A stretch of 47,107 nt of DNA, from the NCBI RefSeq assembly GCF_001975785.1, contig NZ_MSFI01000013.1:1-47107 (forward strand), read 5' to 3'. The notes beneath the pieces are model-generated. The model made no database searches. It worked only from the letters and a program-made list of their open reading frames with translations, and was not told the DNA's origin. Of the stretch, positions 9,151-17,520 are shown one piece after another (the stretch's first letter is position 1; the number at the start of each line of letters is the position of its first letter). Made by a program: the position numbers and the translations under genes. Source of the DNA: Domibacillus epiphyticus (GTDB taxonomy: Bacteria > Bacillota > Bacilli > Bacillales > Domibacillaceae).

Positions 9151-9465
9151 AAGTTATCATTCCTTTTTTTAAAAAATCATAATTTATATATTATCTTACT
9201 ATTTTAAATCAATCAAATTTAAGCAATTTTCCCTCTAAAGTCCCCTGAATTTAACGCTAAAAAATGAGATGGTGGCAGTATATTTTTTTAATACGCTAGT
9301 AATCAAAATTGCCGGACGGCGCTCCGTTGTTTACTCCTTCTACAGAAATACTTTTTTGCGGACACGGAACGCTTGCGAGTTCATTTTTTTTGGGGAGAAC
9401 GGTTAAATAAAAAAAGAAAAAGCCATTTCTTTTCATACGCAAAGCGGAATTCGTAGATGGATAGG

Positions 9466-9611
9466 TTCAATTAAAGTTTCAGTCAAATCTTGAAGAGGAA
9501 ACCGTTGCTCCTGATTTATTAATATCGTCTTTGGGCGTTGAAGTTGAATCGGAAGATACGGTTAAATACCTAAAACAAAATATAGATTTTAAGATTAAAA
9601 GTTTTAGATAA
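9466..9611 (+). pseudogene. Gene remnant, unidentified
   Basis: An open stretch without a start or ribosome binding site, containing NLEEETVAPDLLISSLGVEV and ending in a TAA at 9609. It looks protein-like but its upstream part is missing. I do not recognise the family. Confidence 0.35.
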
Positions 9612-9937
9612 CCAAGTTTTACTATAAAGTACAGCAGTAACAAATAATTGAGGCTTAGAAATGTATCATACTTTAATATAGGTAACTACGTATTATTCTC
9701 AAGGTATTTCACTCGAAGATAACTATATAATTTTGGTTAATCAACACGCCTAGACTTATTATTTATTACACAAAACCAGATAATAAAAGCTCGGTTATTC
9801 TTATTTTTTGTGTAAATATTTCCTCGGCAAACAATCACACATAGTGTAATATTTTGGATGTATGAAACTGTGGAGGATTTTTATTGTTGAGAAAGGTTTT
9901 ATCAAAATCATCTCTAAATAATTAAAATTAATAAGGC

Positions 9938-10193
9938 GAAAAAGGTTATACACAAGAACGAATGTCAGAAGTTCTTGTAATTTTAAAAAAGACATTGGTT
10001 CAAATCGAAAAAGAACGAATGGCTGTTACGTGGACCTGTGCCGTAGTCATTTGTTCTCTATTTCGTGATTCTGAAATAATTCAGGGAAGCGTTAGGGGAA
10101 GATCCACTTGAAGTAGTTGAAATGTTAGCACATGGGAAAATTGATAGACCAAAGGAAAAACATTGGGTGGAAAATTTGGCGGAAACAAATTAA
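9938..10193 (+). pseudogene. Frameshifted small gene, unidentified
   Basis: One frame gives MSEVLVILKKTLVQIEKERM then AVTWTCAVVICSLF; a shift near 10085 leads into EALGEDPLEVVEMLAHGKID and a TAA at 10191. The two halves together look like one protein of about 85-90 residues broken by a single frameshift. Family not recognised. Confidence 0.45.
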
Positions 10194-10224
10194 GAAAGAA
10201 AAAGGCTTTATATTGCAACAATTA

Positions 10225-10335
10225 TGATAAGCAAGCATTATCGGATCATTGACTTGGACAATTATCGTTGGTTCAGTTCGTTTGAAAGAGACGAAACATT
10301 TTGATGAACTTTTGAAAAATAACCCTGCAGCCTAA
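10225..10335 (+). pseudogene. C-terminal gene fragment with membrane segment
   Basis: An open stretch reading GSLTWTIIVGSVRLKETKHF then DELLKNNPAA and a stop. There is no start or ribosome binding site. It is probably the tail of a lost membrane-protein gene. Confidence 0.3.
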
Positions 10336-10374
10336 TTTTTTTTGAGAATATTTAATTTTAAGGAGGCCACAAAC

Positions 10375-10782
10375 GTGAAATTTTTAAAAGAAAGGAAAAT
10401 ACTAATGAGTATAGGGATTTTATTACTTATTATTCTAATACCTATCCTAATTATCTTCCGTCTGAATTATGGAAGTCCATACCAAAATTATCTCCTGAAT
10501 AAACATATACCTCCCTACCTTGAGAAAAAGGGATATACAGACGAAGATATACTAGAACAAAAGACGGGTTATCCGAATGAATCTTCAAATAAGGATTATT
10601 TTCATACTCAGTATATAGTCAAATTCAAGGATGAACCTGATATTACTTATTACTATGGAGTAAGAAAAAAAGGGAATGATGTAAAGCAATTTTGCGAAAA
10701 ATATAGTCTTAAAGATCTCGAAACTAAGAAACCAACTAAACATAGTGAAGATGATTGCGTAAATTATTACGATAATAAATAA
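10375..10782 (+). CDS. DUF3139-like small membrane-anchored protein
   Basis: A protein of about 135 residues with one N-terminal membrane anchor and an extracytoplasmic domain of about 100 residues rich in Tyr, Lys and Asp. The pattern YLEKKGYTDEDI followed by a Tyr-rich strand YIVKFKDEPDITYYYGV matches the DUF3139 family of Bacillaceae, whose function is unknown. The start is GTG at 10375, preceded 8 bases upstream by AGGAGG; the longer frame opening at 10342 has no binding site. It is the only intact gene in a stretch of decayed ones. Confidence 0.75.
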   Translation: MKFLKERKILMSIGILLLIILIPILIIFRLNYGSPYQNYLLNKHIPPYLEKKGYTDEDILEQKTGYPNESSNKDYFHTQYIVKFKDEPDITYYYGVRKKGNDVKQFCEKYSLKDLETKKPTKHSEDDCVNYYDNK

Positions 10783-10890
10783 AAAGAATTATTATTCATT
10801 TTAATAAGAAAAGGCAGTTAAAACTTATATGAGCATTCTCTGAATAATGCGATGAAAGTTTGATTATATTGGATATATGCTAGATAGAAA

Positions 10891-10935
10891 AAAGGAATCC
10901 GTTTTGATTAATCCTTCTCAAAATTGGATTCCTTT
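10891..10935. terminator. Long hairpin terminator
   Basis: The outer stem AAAGGAATCC/GGATTCCTTT, with further inner pairing, has a T7 tail on the minus strand and a T-rich tail on the plus strand. It serves both the DUF3139 gene and the decayed minus-strand stalk-domain gene. Confidence 0.75.
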
Positions 10936-11000
10936 CTTGTTTCCAATGAATATACATTCAAAATAATATTGCTATCTAAACTTTGTTTAATAGCTACATA

Positions 11001-11440
11001 CTATTTCGCTTTCGTATTTAATGTTTCTGGTTCGTATACTTTTGCATTAACATAGATGGTTTTCTGCTTTGAATCGAGTTTCACCTTATCTCCTATTGTG
11101 GCGTTTACAAATGAAGCCGGAAGATACAAATTTCCATGGAATTTAGTTGGTTTTTGTGTCAATTTGATTTTCTTATTGTCGACTACATATTGTGAATCGG
11201 AAGGAATTCCACAAAAATGAGTAGTTCTTCGCCTTAAATATATACTGTTAAGTGACGTCCATGTTTAGTCGTTCATTTAAATAACGAACGGGAAGATAAA
11301 CTGTGCATTTACTAATCAATGAAGCGTACCGATGTCCATCTCCCTCATAAGCTAGATGGTTGCGCTTTACATGGAATGGCGGATGGGTTGTGCTAATGGC
11401 CCGGAAAAGCTCGTTGCTCTGGTGATTTCAATTAAATCTA
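11001..11440 (-). pseudogene. Decayed stalk-domain (copper amine oxidase N-like) protein gene
   Basis: Minus-strand segments read KFHGNLYLPASFVNATIGDK, then KQKTIYVNAKVY to a TAG at 11001. Further upstream is CTVYLPVRYLNERLNMDVT, interrupted by an in-frame TAA. Both match the repeated strand pattern (YLPVRYLNE..G..V) of extracellular stalk domains related to the copper amine oxidase N-terminal domain. Stops and frameshifts show it is not functional. Confidence 0.6.
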
Positions 11441-11563
11441 TTCGCAGAGGCTCCATGTGAAGCGATAAAATCCGAATGAAAAAATTATATTAATAACGAA
11501 TAAATATACTGCCATTTTGGTATATCAGTTAAATGCCAAATACAGTTTTCCGGCTTTATTAAA

Positions 11564-13030
11564 TCAAAGTACAGTTAATGTTTTACTGGTGGTTCTTGAT
11601 TCATTCAAGTAGAGAAGTGTTTCTTTATCCGAATTCGTTGGTATTTGAAACGGTTGTTGATAAGTTTCGGACCCTTTTCCGGTTATCATTACCCAGTCTC
11701 CCTCTTGAACCTGCTCCCAGGCGTGTTTTATTGCTAACGTTCGATCAGGTATAACCATACCGTATTGTTGATTCAACACATATAAATCCCTCTCCATTTC
11801 CTGAATCGGCACATCGTTTAAATCATCCAGTGTGAGAATGGTTAGATCACTTATTTTATGGGATACGCGAACCATTTCTTTCCGCTTCTTTTTATCCCGG
11901 TTCCCTCTAAAGCCAAAGATGTGAAAAATTCGGTTAGCACCATATTCTCTTGCGGTTTGCAGGCAGTTGATTAACGCGTTTGCTGTATGAGCATAATCAA
12001 CGACAAAGACTGCACCTTTAGGATGATGAAACAGTTCAAACCTTCCTGGAACGCCATGGAATGTTTCCAATGCTTGAAGAATGCTGGTGTTTTTTTTAAT
12101 ACCAAGCTTTCGAGCTGTTAAATAAGCCATCGAAGCATTAAAAATATTATGCTTTCCTAATAATAAAAGGTTTAATTTAGCGCCTATTTTGCCTTCGTAT
12201 ATTTCTGCAGAATTCACAACTGATGGTATATACTTGCCAATTCTCAAATCATGATGTTCTTCATCACCTAGTGTAAAAATATCAATACTTTTTTGCTGCA
12301 GCTGGTTGTATAATTTTTTCCCCCAGCTGTTGTATACATTTATAATTGCTTTTCCTCCTGGTTTTAATTGATCAAATAATCGCGCCTTTACGGCAAAATA
12401 TTCATCCATATGGCGATGGTAATCAAGGTGGTCCTGATCCAGATTTGTGAATAAACAGTAATCGAATTCAATTCCTTGCACCCGATATTGAGTTAGACCA
12501 TGAGAAGATACTTCCATAATGATAATATCATCATGACTTAATGATAATTGACGCTGCAATTCAAGGGCATCAAGTGTTGTATTAACAGATGGCGATATTT
12601 GTCCGTTTACAATGTTCATGACTGAACCGAATAAGGAACAAGTTAGGTTGTTTGACTCCAGAATATGTTTAAGCATAAACGCGGTAGTCGTCTTTCCATT
12701 TGTTCCGGTTATCCCGATAATTGTATGCTTTCTTGATGGGTTTCCATAAAATTGACTGGCGATTTCAGCAAGAGCTTTTCTGCTGCTTGCCACTTTTATA
12801 TAAGGAACAGCCAAATCTTCCATATCTTTTTCACCTACGATCGCAATGGTTCCATTTTTAATGGCATCCCGGATAAATTCATGTCCATCAACGGTGTAGC
12901 CGGGAATCGCGACAAATAATTCATTAGCTCGGACAGAGGCTGAATTAGTCGAAATTCCTTCAATCTCGATATGGCGGAAAGATTCATTCATCGTATTCGT
13001 AACATTCTCTAAAAGTGTATGTAACTTCAT
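11564..13030 (-). CDS. MurE-like Mur ligase lacking the DNPR motif
   Basis: A 488-residue cytoplasmic Mur ligase with three domains. The P-loop is GITGTNGKTTT (about residues 106-116). The carbamylated-Lys region is YFAVKARLFDQL (Lys about 215). The nucleotide and C-terminal motifs are FGFRGNRDKKKR (about 372-383) and GKGSETYQ (about 451-458). True meso-DAP-adding MurE enzymes carry DNPR at the diaminopimelate site; here the equivalent is TLDDLNDVP (about 400-408), so Pro and Arg are missing. It is not beside mraY or murD, so it is probably a paralogue of the dcw-cluster murE. It may add another amino acid or act outside the normal stem-peptide pathway. A 6S RNA gene lies on the opposite strand upstream. 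Confidence 0.85.
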   Translation of the reverse strand: MKLHTLLENVTNTMNESFRHIEIEGISTNSASVRANELFVAIPGYTVDGHEFIRDAIKNGTIAIVGEKDMEDLAVPYIKVASSRKALAEIASQFYGNPSRKHTIIGITGTNGKTTTAFMLKHILESNNLTCSLFGSVMNIVNGQISPSVNTTLDALELQRQLSLSHDDIIIMEVSSHGLTQYRVQGIEFDYCLFTNLDQDHLDYHRHMDEYFAVKARLFDQLKPGGKAIINVYNSWGKKLYNQLQQKSIDIFTLGDEEHHDLRIGKYIPSVVNSAEIYEGKIGAKLNLLLLGKHNIFNASMAYLTARKLGIKKNTSILQALETFHGVPGRFELFHHPKGAVFVVDYAHTANALINCLQTAREYGANRIFHIFGFRGNRDKKKRKEMVRVSHKISDLTILTLDDLNDVPIQEMERDLYVLNQQYGMVIPDRTLAIKHAWEQVQEGDWVMITGKGSETYQQPFQIPTNSDKETLLYLNESRTTSKTLTVL

Positions 13031-13486
13031 CTACTGCTTCGCTCCCTGCATTGATCATGCCTAATTTAGTAAATAAGAGTGCTGTTTTTTATAGAAGACA
13101 GGAAAATTGAAAATAGTTTATCTTTACTCTGGTTTATTATTTGGGGTTTTAAATCAATATATGTATGGTAATTCATCATGACTTTACCCTCTTAACACAT
13201 CAATAACACACAACATTATTAATTTTCGTTTTTTTTATTGAAACGTGTTTTACTAGGAGTTTTGCTCTAATTTACACGGGTATCGTCATGGGCACATCCA
13301 ACCTTAAAAATAACGAATTGACACTTTTTCATTTGTTTATTCCATCTCAATGGGCGAAAAGAAAATAGCTATACAACCATTATGGATACTTGGTGTGTGT
13401 TCATGCCGGTCTATGTTTGAAACCGATGTTTCACCGCCTCGTTGTCGTGATTTTCAGATTTTGGCTTCTATTCCATATAAACACCA
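13031..13486. other. Intergenic region, MurE-like gene to 6S RNA
   Basis: AT-rich, without an ORF that has a ribosome binding site. It contains the undefined promoter of the MurE-like gene and the upstream region of the 6S RNA gene. Confidence 0.35.
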
Positions 13487-13515
13487 ATGACATATATAAA
13501 AAGATTCGATAAAAT
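13487..13515 (+). promoter_or_regulatory. Sigma-A promoter of the 6S RNA gene
   Basis: -35 ATGACA (13487-13492), a 17-base spacer and -10 TAAAAT (13510-13515). Each hexamer has one mismatch to the consensus. The predicted start is near 13522. Confidence 0.55.
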
Positions 13516-13539
13516 AAATCTTGTCGATAACAAGTCGAC

Positions 13540-13725
13540 TTTTATCTCCTGCGATGTGCGTTAAGCCTTTTTGTTTTGAACCGTACGTTTTGACCGGGAT
13601 TCTTATATCTGTTGTTGACAGCCATGCCTGGGGACAGGATCGCAAAAACATCAACATGCGGAAACCCACCTGCTAATGCGGGTTCTCAAAACAGATAGGA
13701 GACGGCATCAGTGGGTAATCCTACA
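13540..13725 (+). ncRNA. ssrS: 6S RNA (6S-1/BsrA type)
   Basis: 6S RNA binds and sequesters the sigma-A RNA polymerase. Here CCTGCGATGT (13548-13557) pairs with GCATC-A-GTGGG (13705-13715) to form the closing stem. Inside it, TATCTGTT pairs with AACAGATA, and the long arm near 13613-13657 is closed by TGTTGA/TCAACA. GTTTTGACCG (13587-13596) agrees with the stretch of B. subtilis 6S-1 that templates product RNA, as I remember it. The 3' part, GGAAACCCACCTG to GGGTTCTCA and GACGGCATCA, also has the 6S layout. The length is about 180-190 bases, a promoter precedes it and a terminator follows, with no gene downstream. Exact ends are uncertain; the primary transcript may start near 13522 and be trimmed. 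Confidence 0.82.
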
Positions 13726-13737
13726 TACATAGCTTTA

Positions 13738-13772
13738 GAGGCAGCTTGCTTATGCATGCTGCCTCTTTTTTA
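13738..13772 (+). terminator. Terminator of the 6S RNA gene
   Basis: 8-bp stem GAGGCAGC/GCTGCCTC with a 12-base loop and a T-run on the plus strand only. This fixes the direction of the RNA gene. Confidence 0.85.
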
Positions 13773-14143
13773 TAAGTTAAATTAGAAATGAGTAGTTTAA
13801 AAACTCGCTGCCTCTTAATAACGATTCTTTCCCATCCCCTCATTTCCAGTTGATACAACAATAGAAATATTGTGCATGACAGCAAATCAGATTGCTTCGT
13901 GGAGCAGAGAATTGTTTGCCTAGTGACATGGTTAAAATTTATCTTTTCTCCATTTGGACCACGCCAATTTACTGCCTAGTAAATTGCCATACCTCCTTTC
14001 TATCAAAATGAACTTTTTTTGCAGGTTTGATACTATTACCCACCCACTAACATTGTTTATATGCAATTAAAAAACACTTTTTAGATTAAACAGTGTCGTA
14101 AAACTGATACTTTAGCTGTTTTTTGTAAAACCGGGTGAATTTA
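13773..14143. other. Intergenic region after 6S RNA
   Basis: No intact gene. A short minus-strand open stretch around 13800-13910 looks protein-like but has stops on both sides and no start. Confidence 0.3.
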
Positions 14144-14398
14144 TCAGGGGTTTTGAAAACCGAATAAAGCGACCCATTGGAGAACTAGAATTAACATAAG
14201 TATGAAATTTGCCGATACAAGTAGTAATTTTAATTTTTTGTTTTGCACTTTAATAAATAAGGATAAAATAATACAAATAAAAATGCCTAGAATACTGTTA
14301 GCGAGAAATCCTATTGTCACCCCGTCAGGCCGGATAACCCATACATAAATAGCTAAGATAAATGAATAAATTGTCATTAATAAAGGTATGAAAATCAT
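14144..14398 (-). CDS. Small membrane protein, unknown
   Basis: An 84-residue, strongly hydrophobic protein with about three membrane segments (roughly 3-20, 26-48, 56-78) separated by short charged loops. A perfect AGGAGGG lies 5-7 bases before the ATG, which supports a real gene. No family was recognised. Nothing around it suggests a role. Confidence 0.65.
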   Translation of the reverse strand: MIFIPLLMTIYSFILAIYVWVIRPDGVTIGFLANSILGIFICIILSLFIKVQNKKLKLLLVSANFILMLILVLQWVALFGFQNP

Positions 14399-15124
14399 AA
14401 AACCCTCCTGTATAAAATTATTCCATTCATTCTTTCACAAAATGAGATGAACAATGATTCGTAATATTGGTAAATATATCATAATGCTCAGAGGAAATAG
14501 TAGAGGCTGCTTCCCAAGTAATCTTGGCCGCACAGATGGAAAATTTATATTAATTACTTTTAACGCGTGTGTAGTAATTTTGGACAGCCAGTCGGTCTAA
14601 CGAAAAAATAATTGAGCAGGCAAAAGTCACATAATTATCTCGTTGTTAATTATGTGACTTTTGCTATCTTCGTTATATATTTTTAAAAATGATATTTTAA
14701 ACTTTTTGCATGTTCTCTCCTTAACTTAACTCCCCTTAGCTCTTCTTCTTTTTCAATCAGAAAAAAGATACTCCCCCTCTTTTCAATTAAAAAGAGGACA
14801 ATAAGTATAATATGAAAAGAAACAAATGTCTGTTGTAACAAAAATTTCTCTGAGGAACCAATTAAAACAGGACAATAATGCTGATAAAAAAATAAACTAT
14901 TCTTCCCTGCATTAAATTTCCCTCCAAAAACAAATTCCATAATGATACATTTTAGTTTTATCATAGGAACTCAGGTAGGAACTTCAGAATTGTTGGTTAT
15001 TTTCATTTTTGAATCCATCCTTCTTTGTCTGGTGTTAATACACAGTATGGACGAACTGTTGAGTAACTTTCCCTGTTTCTCCCTGACCTAATTATTGATA
15101 GAATTGTATTAGGGGGGGATAAAA
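14399..15124. other. Intergenic region with a strong hairpin
   Basis: No convincing gene; the 93-codon minus-strand frame at 14683-14964 lacks a ribosome binding site. A 16-bp inverted repeat (14622-14637 with 14647-14662) forms a terminator-like hairpin with T-rich flanks. Confidence 0.45.
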
Positions 15125-15301
15125 ATGAGAATACTTTTTTATTTAACCGCAGGGGTAATCCCTGGCTTCATATTTGGCGGTCCACTTGGTGTGCTAATTG
15201 GGTTAATTGGCGGATTACTCTTATACGTAATTGACCAATTAAATGAAATTTCCGAGAAACTTGATTTGCTTCGAAAAGAAACAGAGAAGACTGAAAAATA
15301 A
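15125..15301 (+). CDS. Small membrane protein, 58 residues
   Basis: ATG at 15125 is preceded by AGGGGGGGA 5-6 bases upstream. The product has a hydrophobic, Gly-rich N-terminal half (about residues 3-37, with the Gly-rich segment PGFIFGGPLGVLIGLIGG) and a charged helical tail (NEISEKLDLLRKETEK) that could form a short coiled coil. Residues 38-58 are cytoplasmic if the positive-inside rule applies. No family was recognised. Confidence 0.6.
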   Translation: MRILFYLTAGVIPGFIFGGPLGVLIGLIGGLLLYVIDQLNEISEKLDLLRKETEKTEK

Positions 15302-15433
15302 TAGTTTTCTTTCCTCAATAGTTTCGGTTTACTGTAATCCATAGAGAAAAGACACTCTTCTTACTTCAGAAAAGAGCCTGAATGTTGAAGATCACAGCTG
15401 TTGAGGATGGCTGAATTCTAGCCCCTGTAAAAC

Positions 15434-15555
15434 CTACTTTTCAATCCACTCTTTTCGGTGTTCACGGATGAATTTTATATCATTTTGATAATATTCAAGA
15501 TACCCTTCATCTATCATTTTTTGAAAAGAAGCGTCGCCTTCCCTTGTTTTTCATT
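15434..15555 (-). pseudogene. C-terminal gene fragment, unidentified
   Basis: The minus strand reads FQKMIDEGYLEYYQNDIKFI then REHRKEWIEK and a TAG. No start codon or ribosome binding site remains, so this is probably the end of a lost gene. Confidence 0.3.
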
Positions 15556-15565
15556 TAGTCTAAAT

Positions 15566-15592
15566 AAAAAAAACCAGCAGTTCCGCTGGTTT
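15566..15592 (-). terminator. Terminator after the phoX-like gene
   Basis: Stem AAACCAGC/GCTGGTTT (15571-15578 with 15585-15592) with a T-run on the minus strand. Confidence 0.85.
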
Positions 15593-15625
15593 ACTCTCTA
15601 CCTATATAGATGACATCCTCCGTTC

Positions 15626-17197
15626 TTACTGTCTTGAAATGGCAACCACTGATGGTCTAGGAGCCTCTCCGTATGGCCATCTGCTTGTTGGGTTATTCAC
15701 ATCTTTACTCTCTTCGCCAGGGTGCTGAACGGACATGAATAATGTCTTTCCGTCAGGAGCCAGCCATGTTCCTGTTAATTCCGCCTGAACGGGTGCCGAT
15801 GCAAACCGCATCACTTTGCCTCGATTAGGTCCCTCGGTTGGAATCATGTATAATCCGTTGTTTCCAAACGGCCTGTAGACGCCCTGGGAGAGCTTATCAG
15901 ATGATATGTCCGTGCATACCCATAAATTACCTGATTGGTCAAACATAAGATTGTCGGGACAGGAAAAACCGCTTTGAGGTCCTCCCGAAACAAAAATTTC
16001 ATAAAAGAAGGAGGTGCTTTCGTGATTATGGTCATCTTCAACAAGTCGGTATATTTGGCCAAAGTAATTCCCATGGTTTGTATTGTTTGTAAGAGCGATA
16101 TAAACAGAACCATCTCTCGGATGAATTTCAATATCCTCCGGTCTGTCTAAAGGAGTGCCTCCAATAAACTTTGCCGCATCCCGTGTTTTTACGAGCACCT
16201 CACCTTGTGTTTTAAATTCTTCTTTTAATTTTGGCGTTTTGTTTAAATCGAGCGGAAGCCACTTGTTCGCTCCCATATCAGCAACATAAAGTGTGCCCTT
16301 TTCCATTAGACGGCTATTCTGTTTTCCTAACTCTGGGCGATACACTTCGTCACTGATAAATTTGTATATACACTGGTCATTTGCATCATCACCGCTGTAT
16401 ACAACAAGCCGGCCAGATCTTCCAAGTGTCATGACTGCATTTTCATGGGCAAAACGGCCGAGCATTGTATGTTTTTTGGGGATAGACTTTGGATCGTTCG
16501 GGTCAATCTCGACGACCCATCCATAATGGGTAGGGTTCAAAGAAGGAACTTCGGGATTCTCCGACCAGTCTTTTACAATATCAGCATAGTTCTCTTCACA
16601 AGAAAACGCCGTGTTCCACAGTGTCTTTCCACCTGAACAATTCGCGAAAGTTCCGATTACTTGAGTTACTCCTCCTACCGCATCGTCCCCTCTGGCCGGT
16701 CCGGTGAAATTGATAGGTGTGTTGCCGGTGATTCGTCGATTATATGGAGAGCCTTTGACAATACTCCATTTTCCTTCATCCCCTTTGCGAATCTGAATGA
16801 CAGATCCACCGAGGTTATACTTTTCAGTGGCAATTTGACGTGCCGTCCTTATTCTCCCGGGTTCTTCCTTATAACCATTGACAAATATACTCATATCTCC
16901 AATGTATTCATGATTGACCCACAACAAGCCTTCGTTCGGGTTACTGCCAAAATAACATGTAAAGTCATTGTTAAATCCAAATTTTTCGCCATTCCCTAAA
17001 TCTTCCCCCCACGATGCAACAATATCGTACTTATATCCTCTCGGAAGGATTAGTTCATCTTGATCCGATGGCGGTATGGGGCGAAATTGAGAAAATGCTG
17101 TTCCATACGGCTGCGCAACTGAAAATGTTGAAGGTGGATAATTTTTCTTGTACTGCTGGGCAATGTACTGCGAGTAATATGGGTTATGCCAATACAA
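15626..17197 (-). CDS. PhoX/DUF839 family protein with coat-like N-terminus
   Basis: A 523-residue beta-propeller-type protein of the PhoX (DUF839) family, whose known members are calcium- and iron-dependent phosphatases. Motifs include WVNHEYIGD (about residues 93-101), FSCEENYAD, GRFAHENAV and DRPEDIEIHPRDGSVYIALTN. Known PhoX enzymes are exported by Tat, but this one has no Tat or Sec signal. It begins MYWHNPYYSQYIAQQYKKNY, a Tyr/Pro-rich start like many Bacillus spore coat proteins, so spore association is a plausible inference. The start is TTG, with AGGTGG about 8 bases upstream. Whether it is an active phosphatase cannot be told from the sequence. Confidence 0.85.
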   Translation of the reverse strand: MYWHNPYYSQYIAQQYKKNYPPSTFSVAQPYGTAFSQFRPIPPSDQDELILPRGYKYDIVASWGEDLGNGEKFGFNNDFTCYFGSNPNEGLLWVNHEYIGDMSIFVNGYKEEPGRIRTARQIATEKYNLGGSVIQIRKGDEGKWSIVKGSPYNRRITGNTPINFTGPARGDDAVGGVTQVIGTFANCSGGKTLWNTAFSCEENYADIVKDWSENPEVPSLNPTHYGWVVEIDPNDPKSIPKKHTMLGRFAHENAVMTLGRSGRLVVYSGDDANDQCIYKFISDEVYRPELGKQNSRLMEKGTLYVADMGANKWLPLDLNKTPKLKEEFKTQGEVLVKTRDAAKFIGGTPLDRPEDIEIHPRDGSVYIALTNNTNHGNYFGQIYRLVEDDHNHESTSFFYEIFVSGGPQSGFSCPDNLMFDQSGNLWVCTDISSDKLSQGVYRPFGNNGLYMIPTEGPNRGKVMRFASAPVQAELTGTWLAPDGKTLFMSVQHPGEESKDVNNPTSRWPYGEAPRPSVVAISRQ

Positions 17198-17520
17198 CGG
17201 AAAACCACCTCTTTCTATATAGTAAGGCTATGCTCATTTATTTATATGAAAGGGAAGAGAGGTTTTTCCTGTTATTCAATTCATTTTTAAAGTGAAGAAT
17301 CTATTATTATAAACTATAAAGAAAACGTTGAGCTTCCTACATTAAAAGTTTCCATATTACAAATGAATTAACCGAAGAACAGTTAATGGTTTTACTGCTT
17401 TTTTGTCTTTCATGATCGCTTTCACACCACAAACAAATTACAGCGGCATAAAAAATAAGCCTATGTGGCTGTTTTCCCAACATAGGCTTATTTTTAAGTA
17501 TTGATTTTTAATAAAAAACG
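17198..17520. other. Intergenic region with a terminator for namA
   Basis: Contains the upstream region of the PhoX-like gene and a terminator (17452-17465 with 17481-17495). A short plus-strand open stretch (NELTEEQLMVLLLFCLS) has no start and is probably not a gene. Confidence 0.4.
17452..17496 (-). terminator. Terminator after namA
   Basis: A 14-bp stem with T-rich tails on both strands. It lies directly behind the namA stop on the minus strand. Confidence 0.85.

Noticed and set aside
13384-13401. An earlier segment that could pair with the 3' end of the 6S RNA
   Set aside because: It would give an RNA of about 330 bases, too long for 6S, and the nearer pairing at 13548-13557 is better placed.
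13454-13669. 71-codon minus-strand ORF
   Set aside because: No ribosome binding site, and it lies across the 6S RNA gene and its promoter on the opposite strand.
14683-14964. 93-codon minus-strand ORF
   Set aside because: Low-complexity, no ribosome binding site, and unusual composition; not supported as a gene.
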